Positions 37,359 through 48,191 of a stretch of 64,000 nt of DNA are shown here, piece after piece. The first letter of the stretch is position 1; each line of letters starts with the position of its first letter. Source of the DNA: Lutraria lutraria (lineage: Eukaryota; Mollusca; Bivalvia; Venerida; Mactridae); NCBI GenBank assembly GCA_964023205.1, contig OZ026833.1, forward strand, positions 39,525,137 through 39,589,136, in the 5' to 3' direction. Below the pieces are notes generated by a model, which saw nothing but the letters and a program-made list of their open reading frames with translations, searched no databases and had not been told where the DNA came from. Position numbers and translations under genes: made by a program.

Positions 37359-38651
37359 TACCTGGCACAGAGTGCCAAGAGAGTATTTAGGATTGAGTTA
37401 TGTCCTTCATCGTCCGTCTGTTGTCAACAATTTCTTTAAACAACATCTCCTCCTAAACCACATGGTCAATTTCAACCAAACTTCACAGGTGTGTTCCTTG
37501 CATGAAGCTCTACCAAAATGTGTAGCATTTCTAGTGGAGCTCTACCAAGTTTGTTCAAAATATTACCCTAGGGTCAAAATAGGCCCCGCCCCGGGGTCAC
37601 TTGATTTATATATGCTTATATAGGAAAATGTTCTTCTCCAAAACCACAAGGTCTAGAGCTTAGATATTTGTATGTAGCATTGTCTTGTGGACCTCTTCCA
37701 GGTTTGTTCGAATTATGGCCCGGGGTAAAAAATGGCCCCGCCCCTGGGTTTACTCTATGTTATATTAGAAAATTAAAAAATCTTCTTGTCCAAAACCACA
37801 TGGCCTAGAGCTAAGATATTTGGTATGTAGCATTGTCTAGTGGATCTCTACTGAGTCTGTTCAAATTACAGATGCAGGGTCAAAATTGATTTACATAGGC
37901 TTTTATAGGAAAATTAAAAACCACAAGGCCTAGAGCTTAGATACTTTGTATGTAGCATTGTCTTGTAGATTTCTACAAATTTACATGCAAATCATGGCCC
38001 CAGGGTCAATATTGGCCCTGCCCAGGGGGGTGATTTCAACAACTACTTGACAGTTGGGGTATATAACCTTTTACCATGACAAATAGCCTCCCTTGATCAA
38101 ACAAGCTTACAGTCAGTATTGCATGCGAATCAAGTCCACTGCCAGCACACATTATTGGAATGTAAGCTTATGTTTATACAGCAGCATCTGCTAAGATTTT
38201 TTAATGATGATAATTTTGTCTATATGAGCGAGCCAGCTTAAGTTATCTTCCTAAAACAAATTTCAGTCACCTAGATATTTGACCTATTGACACTAAGTGT
38301 AATCCCACTCTAGGCAATCCCCTAAGCTATCCATACACCAACTTTCATTGCAATCCATCACCCCTAACTGAAGTTATCATCCGGAAACTAATTTTCTATT
38401 TTTAGTAACAGTGACCTAGATATTTGACCAATTGACCCCAAGTGCAATATCACTCCAGGTAATCATCTAAGCTATACATATACCAACTTTCATTGAAATC
38501 CATCTCCCCTAACTGAAGTTATCATCCCGAAACCACTTCGGACAGACAGACGGACGGATGGACAGACTGACATCGACAAACAATTAAGTCCCCTCCGGTA
38601 CCGCAGGAGACTAATTATCCCTTAGTGTTACGATACTCAGGTGAGCGATCC
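37359..38651. repeat. CTCACCTG-type element with internal ~150-bp units
   Basis: Starts AGCTTACCTGGCAC and ends CTCAGGTGAGCG, an imperfect terminal inverted repeat. Internal units with CCAAAACCACA(A/T)GG(T/C)CTAGAGCT...TATGTAGCATTGTCT repeat at least three times. GGACAGACAGACGGACGGATGG lies near the right end. No coding capacity. Confidence 0.65.
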
Positions 38652-40565
38652 AGTTATTCATTTTTATGGCTTGCTATATTTCATTTCTTTTGACAATTTG
38701 TTGTCGATGCACCATAAAACTGAACTAAGAATAAACAAACTATAAGTCTTGCAGAAATCAATCTGAGAGGTGGTAGTGTTATTGATTTAATATGTACAGA
38801 AATAATGTTCTTTTCCCGCTCCAAAACGTTGCATGTATTACCTCAGAACTATTACTCAATACAGTGAAAAAGATTCCTCATTGTCATGTTGTACATTATT
38901 ACATTCATTTATGGTCAATTCAAATGACATATGCTGTCTCAGATGATTGATTGTATGAAGTTTGTAACATAATCTGGGGCCGATTTCATAATAAGTTAAA
39001 ACAACGTAACTTTAATTTATCATTTTAATTTCTATCATTTGAATTCAATACAATTTTTTAAACCAGATTTATCTATGCCATAGACATTTGGCTTTGCAGA
39101 TCACCTGCATTTTACAGACTTCAAATCTAGCCCAATATATTTGGACTTAGCCTAAGTAATAAACATATTACGAAATAGGATCCCTGAAGGTCTCTTAGTC
39201 ATTTTTTCATAAGTGGAGGCCATCTATTCTTCTTACACATTTTGATCACTTTTTTGTTTAAGAATACTGTTATAAGAATGTCACTGTATGTATTATAAAT
39301 TCTAGTTGGTAGAAAAACAATTACAACTCATAAAATCACTGTCAGTGTCTGTATATTCTATTGGTCCATTATATCAATGCATGTGCTGTTTACACAAATA
39401 ACCAATACATCTTTACACATTACACACATGCACATCATCACATGGTTATATTGGTTGACTCTTTCTACCTAGCCAATACTTGCCAGAATAAAACCTGGTA
39501 TACTGTGCATTACTCCAGGGCTCATCTCGATCGGCCGACACAGTGTTTCCCGCTATTTTCCATGTCCATTCAGTGAACCTCATCCTGTGAATGCAATAAA
39601 CATGATAAGTACTCAATATTACAAATATTCATACCAGTATAAACATTGTATACTGTGATTCAAATTATTGACCCAAAATGTCATTTATTTCAAATTGCCT
39701 ATACAGGTCAACCTCTTCAGAGCACCAACTTCTCTTTTTTTCTTGATTATTCCTTTTTCATAATATCACTAATAATATGTACTAATTTAACCCCTCTAGA
39801 GCGACAACTTCTCAGTAATGACACACTTGATACTCCCAAAAGGTGTTGCTTTTGGGAGGTTGCACTGTAAAGTATATACAATTATGTATACAGGTATAAG
39901 TAGCTGGGCATACATGTATGTTATGTAACAATCAGTGGTTTGTGAATCAGTATGGATAATAAATAAGCACAGAAAATATCAATAAATGTACATGTATACA
40001 CAAAATATGTTTTCATGAGATTGAGAATAGCAGTGAGAACACTGTCAATTCTTAGATGGCACAGATATATACCTGGATCATAATTAAATTTGGTCTATGC
40101 CTATGGTGGATCATTTACAGAAAGTATTAGTATAATTAAATGGTTGTTTTCTGCTGTTTCAGTAGAAAAAATGATAGAATAAATCAAATTTTCAGACAGG
40201 AACCAGTAATTGAGAAAAGTCAGAAACACAAACCTTCATTTCTGTCCAGACTGCTTGATCTTGTGGACCCTCGCCTCGCCTATCCCTCTGGCCTCTCAAC
40301 CGGACTAGATGACCGACTACTGTCATTGCTATCTTGTTCTATGCTCTTTTAGTAACATGAAATGCACAAGGAATCAACATTCAGACATCATCACTTTTTA
40401 TTGTTGTATAAATTTACATATGACTGAAGAAATTCATAGGCGCGGTTTATAATTACAAAGTACAGTGTAACATGGCTTTTTAATTGAAGTTGATCGAGTT
40501 GTCTTGACATGCTTATGTAAGGGAATATAATCTTTACAGACAATGGTGTCTGACTGAACACGTAC
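38652..40565. other. Intergenic, no gene recognised
   Basis: AT-rich with short unsupported ORFs. Around 39700-39870 two diverged copies of a TCAACCTCT(T/A)(C/G)AGAGC(A)CCAACTTCTC-like motif occur about 90 bp apart. Nothing else stands out. Confidence 0.35.
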
Positions 40566-40969
40566 GTTCACGAAAGTAAAATCATGTCCTTCATTTTCGG
40601 CATGTTTTGTTGAGCGAAGCACCGATGCGTGGATTGACTGAAACCTCGTAAACACTTATAACATACATATTGCTTCAATATAAACAAATCAAACCTACAC
40701 CGGCATTCACATACCAAAGTAAATTAACAGTTAGGTCTATAAAAACATAATTTGGGATATAAAAGCATCGAACTGCGCCTATTTCAACCAAGTCAAAATG
40801 TCCCATTTCAGCTCTCCGTCGACAAATAACCAGAATTAACTGGTACAACAATCGCAGACATGTATCGTACATTATGTAATAATCACGATCAAGCCTAAGC
40901 ATTACCGAAATTTTAATAATATTGAGAAAAAATCACACTTACGGACGATGTGCTGGTCGTCGCAGACAT
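40566..40969 (-). CDS. Possible first two exons of a host gene
   Basis: Minus strand: ATG at 40969, exon 1 to 40943 ending before GTAAGT; exon 2 40637-40566, preceded by a TTTCAG acceptor and followed by GTACGT. Both are phase 0, giving a short Ser/Thr-rich start then LRSTKHAENEGHDFTFVN. A CRE palindrome (41013-41020) and an ATTTGCATA octamer-like site lie upstream. I recognise no family and see no later exons, so this is a tentative model. Confidence 0.35.
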
Positions 40970-41449
40970 TTTGGTTTGTTTTGATCGAACATTGGCTAAA
41001 AATAGCGTTCAATGACGTCACGCATTTATGCAAATCGCCGATCTTCCGACCAGTTACGGACGTACCCGAGTAATGGCCCAGATTCAAAGCAAACGAAAAT
41101 GACAAGTTTTTTATCCGCTGTCATCCGCGTCACAAAGCATCGTAAGGGAGAAACTAAGTTGTTAATATGTTCTTCAGCAAGTTAATACCCCATTGATGTG
41201 AAAAATTTTACATTCACATAAAAATAATTATAATTCCGTCCTGAACAGTAATATACCTTTAATAAATTTGATAAACTCTTACTGATAAACAATTAATAAA
41301 GACCTATACTCAAAGATGTTTACTAATTTATTCATCATGGCATTTACTATAATTACCATTATTTGCTTTTAGAGAGATGGATCGAAGTGTTTATTACTTC
41401 CTGTGAAAATACGAACTTGTTTTAGAACCCTTGCATTATTGTCTTATTT

Positions 41450-41965
41450 TCTAGACGAATTATATTTATGAGTATTAGTTTATTATAGCTGTTTGTGAGT
41501 ATATAGTGTAGTGTCTATTACTAGTTAGGCTAATCCTGGCCATTTGATTGGCTAATGATGATGACTGAATCTATTAATAGTTGACAGGTAAGTAAATCGT
41601 GAAGGCATTGTCTAGATAAGTTGTTGTGTGGCTATTTAAAGTTCAATGTGGTTGTATGATATATAGTGCTCAGATTTATGGTGAATTTGTGAACATTTAG
41701 GGTTGATTCGATTTGATTGATGTAGAAATATGATATTACCATGTGCTTGTAAACTATATACATGAATGTATTCATTTGTCAAATGTTGTTATTATAATTT
41801 GTATTACTCATATCATATAACTATTTTATACTCTCCTTAATGGAGGATTGAATAAAATAATCAAAAATCAATATATCATTTATGAAAAAAGCAACTTTAC
41901 AAAAAATAAACCAAATTATATGCTTCTTGTAATTTGTCTGTCTATAACGTTTTGTTATTGTTGTT
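41450..41965. repeat. Inverted partner of the 27330-27935 repeat
   Basis: Same ordered blocks as at 27330-27935 in reverse orientation, shorter in the middle. The two copies bracket about 13.5 kb that includes the decayed gene and repeat elements. Confidence 0.7.
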
Positions 41966-42887
41966 CATGTTATGTTTGGGCTGATTCGTAGCATATTCCG
42001 TCGTCGGTCGTCAAGAACGACATAACAACGTTTGAATGGCCCCAAACTGTTTCCGTCGATCGTCATAATCATGCATTGTTCAATCTGCAGACCGGCAACA
42101 TATGCAATACAATTGAAATACATTTCGTACCAAGGCAGTTAAACATTTATCATTATCTATGTTCGCTCATCATAAATGTGAATAAACTGAACTGAATAAA
42201 TATTGGACAAATGATACGTTGGCGATCTTATCAAACCTTTAATCTTTTATTTTTTTTTATTTCTCTTTAACATCATTTAGGTAAACATGTTAAAGTCAAG
42301 GTCGACTAATTTTTTATACTATTAACTGTGTAAATTATAATTTATATTCGGCTTGACGTTCGGGACTATGTTTTCATACTTTGCTGAACAAATAAACTGT
42401 GATCATATTACTGAAATGGCTCAGTTTTAATCGTGAAGTTCATGGTTAGGAATATAATTAACTTTACAGGTTAGATATTTACCTTAACTTATTCGATATT
42501 TATGATTATATTTTGTTGCAAGTTACCTTAATATAAGACTAAGAAAATCTTAAACATCATGGTAACAGTATAAGTAGGCTGAATTGTCAAACCGTGAGTC
42601 AGATGATTCCCTTCAATGATTTTTCTTGTACGTCAACAAGCTGAAATATTGGAATAATAGAGAATTTATTCATTTGTGAACATAAACGCGACATGTTTGG
42701 CTTAAGTGTAAAGTACGTGGAATAAAAGTATTGTAAATTAAGTATAATGCAGTGTAAAATGTAAGTCTGTGTTTTACAATGATCCATAAATAAAATATAT
42801 GATTGTACGTCGCGTCCCTGAACTTAGCACTGTGTTTACTACAACAACACGTATGAAGCACGTATCGGCTCACTTCGACCGTCTACG

Positions 42888-43226
42888 TCTATATAGAGGT
42901 ACGGAATCGGCCGATGTGCTCTGAATAAATGTATGGTCATTATGATATAAACTGTGGAGCTCCATGTCTCAGCTTCATATAAAGGTACGAAATCGACCGA
43001 TGTGTTTCGAATGTATGGTCAATACGATATAAACTAGTCCCCGTTCCATGTTGCAGCTCTATATAGAGGTACGGAATCGACCGATGTGTTCCGAATGTAT
43101 GGTCATTACGATATAAACTGGTTTAGGTTCCATGTTACAGCTCTATATAGAGGTACGGAATCGGCCGATGTGTTCCGAATATATGATCATTACGATATAA
43201 ATTGGTTCCCTGTTCCATGTTTCAGC
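42888..43226 (+). repeat. Four tandem copies of an ~84-bp unit
   Basis: Units start at 42888, 42975, 43059 and 43143 with CTATATAGAGGTACGGAATCG, then GCCGATGTGTTCCGAATGTATGGTCATTACGATATAAACTGG-like sequence. Each unit contains a TATATAG motif and an ACGATATAAA motif, so each could act as a small promoter. No ORF is maintained. Confidence 0.7.
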
Positions 43227-44104
43227 GCACGAAATATCTATGTACGGACAGACATCTGCTCCCAGTTTAATCACGATAACGCATTGAGTCGCAGTTTATC
43301 ATTTTCAGATAACTTAACACCTTTAACAACCAACGAGGTATCTTAACACTGAAGGTCTACCTTCTCGGTTGTGTTATTCGAAATAAGGTATGTTTTGCTT
43401 TAATATTTTATTTTTCTTCCTTAATTTTTTGCTCAGTGTTCGCGCATTTGTATAAGGACTCCTATACGCTTCATAATCAAATAACGCGAGACACTACCAC
43501 AACCGAGATTAAGAAATCATTAATATTGAAATGTGCGAGTTAAATCTAATAACACAGTTGTGGTTCTTCGCAAAAAACGAACCACGCTTCGCTTTATAGT
43601 AAACGGTGTAAAATTCGTTTCCACACACACATGAATGAAATATGAAACACCTTGTCAGTTGATAAATATAATAATATTCTTTTAAGAGTTAAAGTGCTGG
43701 GTTTGTGTATTAAGGCCAAAAGAATGTTTGCTTTTTGTACGTGAGTGGAAGATTCCTGGATTATTCTTTTGAACTGGATCAACACATTATAGATACTTCT
43801 GCTTAGAATAGGTTGTCATTCCTGTTTAAGGTATATTTATTATAATAACAATTCAAGTTGATTTTGTGTTGCAAAATCCAGTTTGTCTATTAAACAAAAT
43901 TGACAAGTTTTTCAACGGAAAATATTAAATATAAATTTATCTGCTTCCTTGTTCTGAATTGGACGAAATGTGTAGTGTAATGTATTAATTTTGTTATATG
44001 TAGACCTTGCACCGATCTTTTAAACTTTGTGTTTAACTAACTTGGTTCGGAAAGTGTCAATTCGGAAGTCGTAACCCTAGTATGGATGTACGTGTTTATT
44101 TAAA

Positions 44105-44276
44105 CAGTCAAAACTGTGAACAAAAATTACCCTTAGGAAAGACAAAAAGTGGACTTTATTGACAGGTGACCTTTATTTGGAGGTCAGTTTGTTTTTGGTA
44201 ATCAATGACGTTTTTTAAACACCTTTATTCACAGTGTGGCCTTTATTCGGAGTTGGACGCGAACACGGGTTTGACT
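44105..44276. repeat. Possible small MITE-like element
   Basis: ACAGTCAAAACTGTG on the left and the reverse complement of ACAGTCAAACCCGTG on the right bound 172 bp containing ACCTTTATT(T/C)GGAG-type motifs. No clear target duplication seen. Confidence 0.35.
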
Positions 44277-44472
44277 GTATATATTCATTTCTATAGGATA
44301 AATATGTCCATGTGGCTAGTTTAGGACTTAATGAACCATGTATACCCAACTTATCGTACAACCAAAGATTTGACCAGTCGCTAAAATGATAGGTATAGGT
44401 AAGACTTTTAATAAATTATCAAACCAAAGCGAGCGGAATGTAAAGTTGTTCGCCTGTCTATCGCGCTTTAAA

Positions 44473-44478
44473 CGCGTC
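44473..44478. repeat. E2 target-site duplication, left
   Basis: CGCGTC directly before the E2 end, matching CGCGTC at 61647-61652. Six bp is the usual Polinton duplication length. Confidence 0.92.
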
Positions 44479-44736
44479 AGTAGTAATGGACGGTACCCTG
44501 GGACCATTTGCACCCATTTTGGTCCCCAAAGTAAACAAAATTGTGACAAATTAGGACAAATTGGAAATCAATGTTGTACCCCAAAATAGTATGAATTGAA
44601 TTTTAGGAATGTTCTGGGACCATTGTTTTGTGTGTGTAATAGACTAAATATTTATTTGAGACAATGAGAGAATTTTCTTTCGAAAAGACATGGTGGCCCT
44701 GAAAAGGGCCGTTGGTGGTCCTGAAAAGGACCGTTG
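44479..44736 (+). repeat. E2 left terminal inverted repeat (258 bp)
   Basis: Reverse-complement match to 61389-61646 over the full length with no difference seen by eye. The inner end contains two histone-type stem-loops and the purine-rich element, so the repeat also supplies the 3' end of the outward-reading gene. Confidence 0.92.
44673..44732 (-). terminator. Tandem histone-type stem-loops plus downstream element (E2 left)
   Basis: In the gene's sense: GGTCCT-TTTC-AGGACC (44732-44717), GGCCCT-TTTC-AGGGCC (44710-44695), then GAAAGAAAA (44681-44673). First stem begins 28 nt after the stop at 44760. The third base pair differs between the two stems (T-A versus C-G) and pairing is kept in both. 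Confidence 0.85.
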
Positions 44737-44759
44737 ATAGTTTTTTTTAAACTTTTAAA

Positions 44760-45236
44760 CTATGCTGACTGATTTGGTTGGGTACATAGTTCGCATTGGC
44801 AGTCTGGTGGGGGATAGCAGAGCCTGCATGTTGGATCCCCACAGGACCATTCCTGTTCTGGTACTGGTGGTTGTTCCGTGTACTCAACTTGAGCGGTAGT
44901 GATGATACGCCAATGCTCTTCTTCTTGTTGTTGTTCCCGTTGTCTATTCGCCGTTCGTTCCCGAGCATCTCGCTGCCTTTCTCTGACTTGATCTCGAAAT
45001 TGCTCTCGCATTTGAGATAATTCTTCTCTATGATGAAATCGATTGGATTCAATGGTATTCAAAGTCTCACCAATGGTTTGAAGATCACGTTCCCTTTTTC
45101 TAACAATGCTAGCCGCTAAACGACTGATTGAACGCCATACCCTGCTCTGTTTTTCAGTCAGTTGTTTTGCTGTTTTGAGTTCATTGAATAAAGCCTCCAT
45201 CTTGAGTGTTTGAGTTCTCAGAATGAAATTAGGCAT
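44760..45236 (-). CDS. Terminal coiled-coil/Cys-rich protein of E2 (158 aa)
   Basis: Homologue of the E1 gene at 7879-8343. The frame can start at ATG 45290 but similarity between copies begins at ATG 45236 (MPNFILRTQTLK), which I prefer. E2 keeps a short MREQ insertion absent from E1. Arg/Glu/Gln coiled coil followed by Cys pairs (CGDPTCRLCYPPPDCQCELC). The tail C-x2-C spacing suggests a small zinc site. The mRNA should end at the stem-loops in the terminal repeat. Function unknown; the zinc site plus coiled coil would fit a nucleic-acid or protein-binding accessory factor. Confidence 0.7.
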   Translation of the reverse strand: MPNFILRTQTLKMEALFNELKTAKQLTEKQSRVWRSISRLAASIVRKRERDLQTIGETLNTIESNRFHHREELSQMREQFRDQVRERQRDARERTANRQREQQQEEEHWRIITTAQVEYTEQPPVPEQEWSCGDPTCRLCYPPPDCQCELCTQPNQSA

Positions 45237-45276
45237 TGTAAGACGGAGTATTGTATTACGCCGCCCACTCTCGTGG

Positions 45277-45329
45277 TTGGATGACGTCATATTGCTTGGA
45301 TGACGTCACCCTAGGGTTGGATGGCGTCA
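45277..45329 (-). promoter_or_regulatory. Three tandem CRE-like sites (E2)
   Basis: TTGGATGACGTCA at 45277 and 45296 and TTGGATGGCGTCA at 45317 (plus-strand view), equal to the E1 array. Conserved number and spacing between diverged copies supports function. Confidence 0.55.
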
Positions 45330-45416
45330 CGCGCCGATGTACCGCACAGACATGTGCTTGATTTTTATGAACTTAGAAAAAAGACAACAGACGCCTAGTT
45401 TCAGTTTTTCTAAACT

Positions 45417-45422
45417 TTTATT
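45417..45422 (-). terminator. Poly(A) signal after the E2 protease gene
   Basis: AATAAA on the minus strand, 60 nt after the protease stop; same position as in E1. Confidence 0.6.
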
Positions 45423-45481
45423 TTGTAACAAGTAACAAGAAACTACATGAAACATTTTAATAACAGTAACATTGTTTACAT

Positions 45482-46072
45482 TTAATGATCACCATAAAGA
45501 GTTGTATTTCTATGTATGATACTATGATACAAACGGTTGTGACCTTCTGGTCTAGAGTTACGTTGAGCACAACACTTTTGTCCACACTTGTTCACATATT
45601 GAGCATGCATGTAATAAGTACCATAATATTGATGAAACCAATGCGTCACATAAGTGTCATTTTTTCCATACATGTCCGGTTTGAATCGGGTAAACAGTAT
45701 CTGGTTCAAGTCACATTCACGTGAGATAAAATCCAAAGCGAATAGACAATACACACCACACACCGGTAACATATCGCCTTGTATTATCATGGCATTCCAC
45801 AGATAAGTTTTGTTGGCATGTTTTTTCACAAAGGTTAGAATCTCTTCGAAAGGAGGTAATCCGTAGGAATCAAAGTACACTGCTTTATTGTCTTTTAAAT
45901 AAAGAGCCACCCAGTGTTCTCCAGGTTGATTCCCGTTATGGGTATTCACAATATAGGCTTTCACGTCATGCGGTTTCTCTGAAGGTAATTGATCTTTGGC
46001 ACAAACACGAGCATGTAGTGGTTTTAATAACGGTGAATGATCTAATAGGTATTGTAGTTCATTCGTCTCCAT
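45482..46072 (-). CDS. Adenain-like cysteine protease of E2 (196 aa)
   Basis: Same catalytic residues as in E1: His in GEHW, Asp in YFDSYG, Gln in IQGD, Cys in PVCGVYC. Start chosen at METNEL (46072); the longer frame from 46108 overlaps the upstream gene by 50 nt. A handful of substitutions relative to E1 (for example RARV to HARV near residue 20), none at catalytic positions, so it should be active in maturation. Confidence 0.92.
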   Translation of the reverse strand: METNELQYLLDHSPLLKPLHARVCAKDQLPSEKPHDVKAYIVNTHNGNQPGEHWVALYLKDNKAVYFDSYGLPPFEEILTFVKKHANKTYLWNAMIIQGDMLPVCGVYCLFALDFISRECDLNQILFTRFKPDMYGKNDTYVTHWFHQYYGTYYMHAQYVNKCGQKCCAQRNSRPEGHNRLYHSIIHRNTTLYGDH

Positions 46073-46523
46073 AATGCCAATTTCTGTTGACACGTTCAGC
46101 CCAAACACTGATCCATTGATCTATGAACTGATTCTGAGTGAGTTCTTCTTTAAATTGAATCCATAATCGACACGCGTCTCCTTTTTCACTATCGGTCAAG
46201 GTCACTAATTCAGGATACCACTTTTCCATGACCTTGAACACGTCCAAACGTTGAATCGCTTTTTGAATGTAAAGTTCTGTCCACTCTTCCGTATTCGTGT
46301 ATAAGCAGAGTACATGTTGTACTTGACTAGGATGATTCACTCGACAACCATAACAGTCTTTATGCACTTGATTATAAATTAAAGATTGGAGTGCTTCTGT
46401 GACGTGATGATTCAAGCACTCTTGTAAAAAGTCCGTCTTTGAACTTGTACAACAAGGATACGCCAATAACTTCATTTCGTAATCTTGTCCTTTTTCCAGG
46501 TGTTCAATATCCATGTCTTCCAT
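46059..46523 (-). CDS. Conserved Polinton protein of unknown function, E2 copy (154 aa)
   Basis: Almost identical to the E1 protein at 6565-7029 (one Arg/Lys change near residue 30 seen). Contains YPCC and CYGCRVNHPSQVQH. Such strong conservation in a protein without a known domain, placed between capsid and protease, points to purifying selection on a virion or maturation factor. Confidence 0.7.
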   Translation of the reverse strand: MEDMDIEHLEKGQDYEMKLLAYPCCTSSKTDFLQECLNHHVTEALQSLIYNQVHKDCYGCRVNHPSQVQHVLCLYTNTEEWTELYIQKAIQRLDVFKVMEKWYPELVTLTDSEKGDACRLWIQFKEELTQNQFIDQWISVWAERVNRNWHYGDE

Positions 46524-46524
46524 C

Positions 46525-47823
46525 TTAATAATCTAGAAGCACTTCTCTGAATTGATTGATTTCAATTTGATTGTCGTATTCCGCAAATACAATCACGTTG
46601 ATGGCTTGTTCAAGTGCTGTTCCAAAGTGAAATTCCAATCTCAGATTGCCCGTTTTTATAGGATGGAGTTGACCTTCCTCGCAACCTTGATCTGCTGTCA
46701 AGTCCAACCCCCAGAGTGTGTATCCGAACCGATAATCAGTCATGCTCAATCCAAATGAACGATTGAGCCCAAGAGATCCTGTCGCTTGATAAAGTGACAT
46801 GTAGGATCTTAGAACTTCTGACGTTTGAAAATTGGGTTGAAACGCTTTGTTATGAATACTTTTTCCGTCAATGCTGACTTCCAGATGATTCAGTGTAAAA
46901 TGACGGAAATCAAAGGGGTTGGTAGCCATGTCTCCATTCATGTCTCCATTTCTTACCATACCGATGATAAGCCGTTTTGGCAATTGACCTTGAAATAAAT
47001 GATCTTCAATCTTGGATCGTTGACCGTTAGGAATCGTAAATGTTTTTACTTCAGTTCGTCGGATGGGGATTTTCATGTTATGTTGAGCAATCTGTTGATT
47101 GAGTTGATTGGCTACCACTGGCAGTAAATCTACTGTTCTTACATTGAATCCTGCTTCTAGAAACTTGATTTTGCCCGGTGCGGCACCCATGAGACAGAAT
47201 TGGGGTGACGCTTTGTTTAGCCTTAAGCGTATTTCCATACCATTGGGTAAATATTTATCTTGCATCATCAGATCCAAATGAAGTCGTCCACATAGTTCCA
47301 CCACACGACTTTGATGGACACGAGCACGCCTCTCAATATAGCCCAGGTTAGCCCCGTCATGTACGTGGGTGTTCATATGACCAGGGGTGTCTTCAGCCCA
47401 TAACTCTAACGCCTGAAGCTGAGTGTCTTTACAGCTTGAGGTGAAGGAGAGTAAATTTTCTATGTATGCCCGATAGGCATACGTGTCCGCATTGCTGGTG
47501 ATCAGTTTATTATTCAGGTACACATCAATGCTTGAGAACATGCTGTGAAAGAAATTGTTGACGGTAGCAATTTCACTGTCAACTGCTAGGTCTGTACCAT
47601 CTGCCTGTATAATTTTGAGTTTTAGGTACAGGTAAGATTGATTCAGATCAGTCCATTTTTCTGTCTGTGCAGGAATCACAAATTCAATCGGAGCATTATT
47701 GTCCAGGGCAGAAATGGGATAATGCTCAGTCCATTGACCTTCTTGCATGGCTGTCATAGTAGGTGGCACAACAGACACATCCAACTCTGTCTTACTACAT
47801 TCACAGGAACCGTGTTGCATCAT
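46525..47823 (-). CDS. Major capsid protein of E2 (432 aa)
   Basis: Same length and frame as the E1 capsid protein. Differences are scattered (for example ETGEVLRS to QTSEVLRS, NDYRNGYT to TDYRFGYT) and conservative for fold. Ends 1 nt before the next gene and begins 2 nt after the basic protein. Both copies being open over 1.3 kb suggests that virion production has been selected, not only transposition. Confidence 0.9.
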   Translation of the reverse strand: MMQHGSCECSKTELDVSVVPPTMTAMQEGQWTEHYPISALDNNAPIEFVIPAQTEKWTDLNQSYLYLKLKIIQADGTDLAVDSEIATVNNFFHSMFSSIDVYLNNKLITSNADTYAYRAYIENLLSFTSSCKDTQLQALELWAEDTPGHMNTHVHDGANLGYIERRARVHQSRVVELCGRLHLDLMMQDKYLPNGMEIRLRLNKASPQFCLMGAAPGKIKFLEAGFNVRTVDLLPVVANQLNQQIAQHNMKIPIRRTEVKTFTIPNGQRSKIEDHLFQGQLPKRLIIGMVRNGDMNGDMATNPFDFRHFTLNHLEVSIDGKSIHNKAFQPNFQTSEVLRSYMSLYQATGSLGLNRSFGLSMTDYRFGYTLWGLDLTADQGCEEGQLHPIKTGNLRLEFHFGTALEQAINVIVFAEYDNQIEINQFREVLLDY

Positions 47824-47825
47824 GA

Positions 47826-48191
47826 TTAATCGAAAATATCAAGAGGTCTGGCCTGCTTAACTCGGCGATGATGAAGTTTCGAATGAGGTCTTTTCTTGAC
47901 TGGTTTGCTCTTTATACGTCTTTTAGGGCTGGCCACAGCACGTAACAAGGATTCACCCACATCTTTTAATACAGAGGCTCCACGTTTTCGTATTACTTGT
48001 TTAGTGTTTGATCCTGTCAAGATATCATTGATAGCGGCTCTTCCTTGCTGGAGTCCTTCTTTTTTCAAGGTGTGAACTCCAGATTTCACAAATGGATTCA
48101 GTAAAGGCATAATTCTTTTCATGGCTTTCTTAAACATGGATCCAAGTCCGTGTCCATATTGCCGAGGTTGGCCTTGGTAAGTAGGTATCAT
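47826..48191 (-). CDS. Basic Gly-rich-start virion protein, E2 copy (121 aa)
   Basis: Homologue of 4897-5262. GHGLGS motif, amphipathic helix, Lys/Arg-rich tail. Starts at an ATGA overlap with the penton-like gene. Changes from E1 are mostly conservative (IIPLL to IMPLL, AAIKD to AAIND). Confidence 0.65.
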   Translation of the reverse strand: MIPTYQGQPRQYGHGLGSMFKKAMKRIMPLLNPFVKSGVHTLKKEGLQQGRAAINDILTGSNTKQVIRKRGASVLKDVGESLLRAVASPKRRIKSKPVKKRPHSKLHHRRVKQARPLDIFD

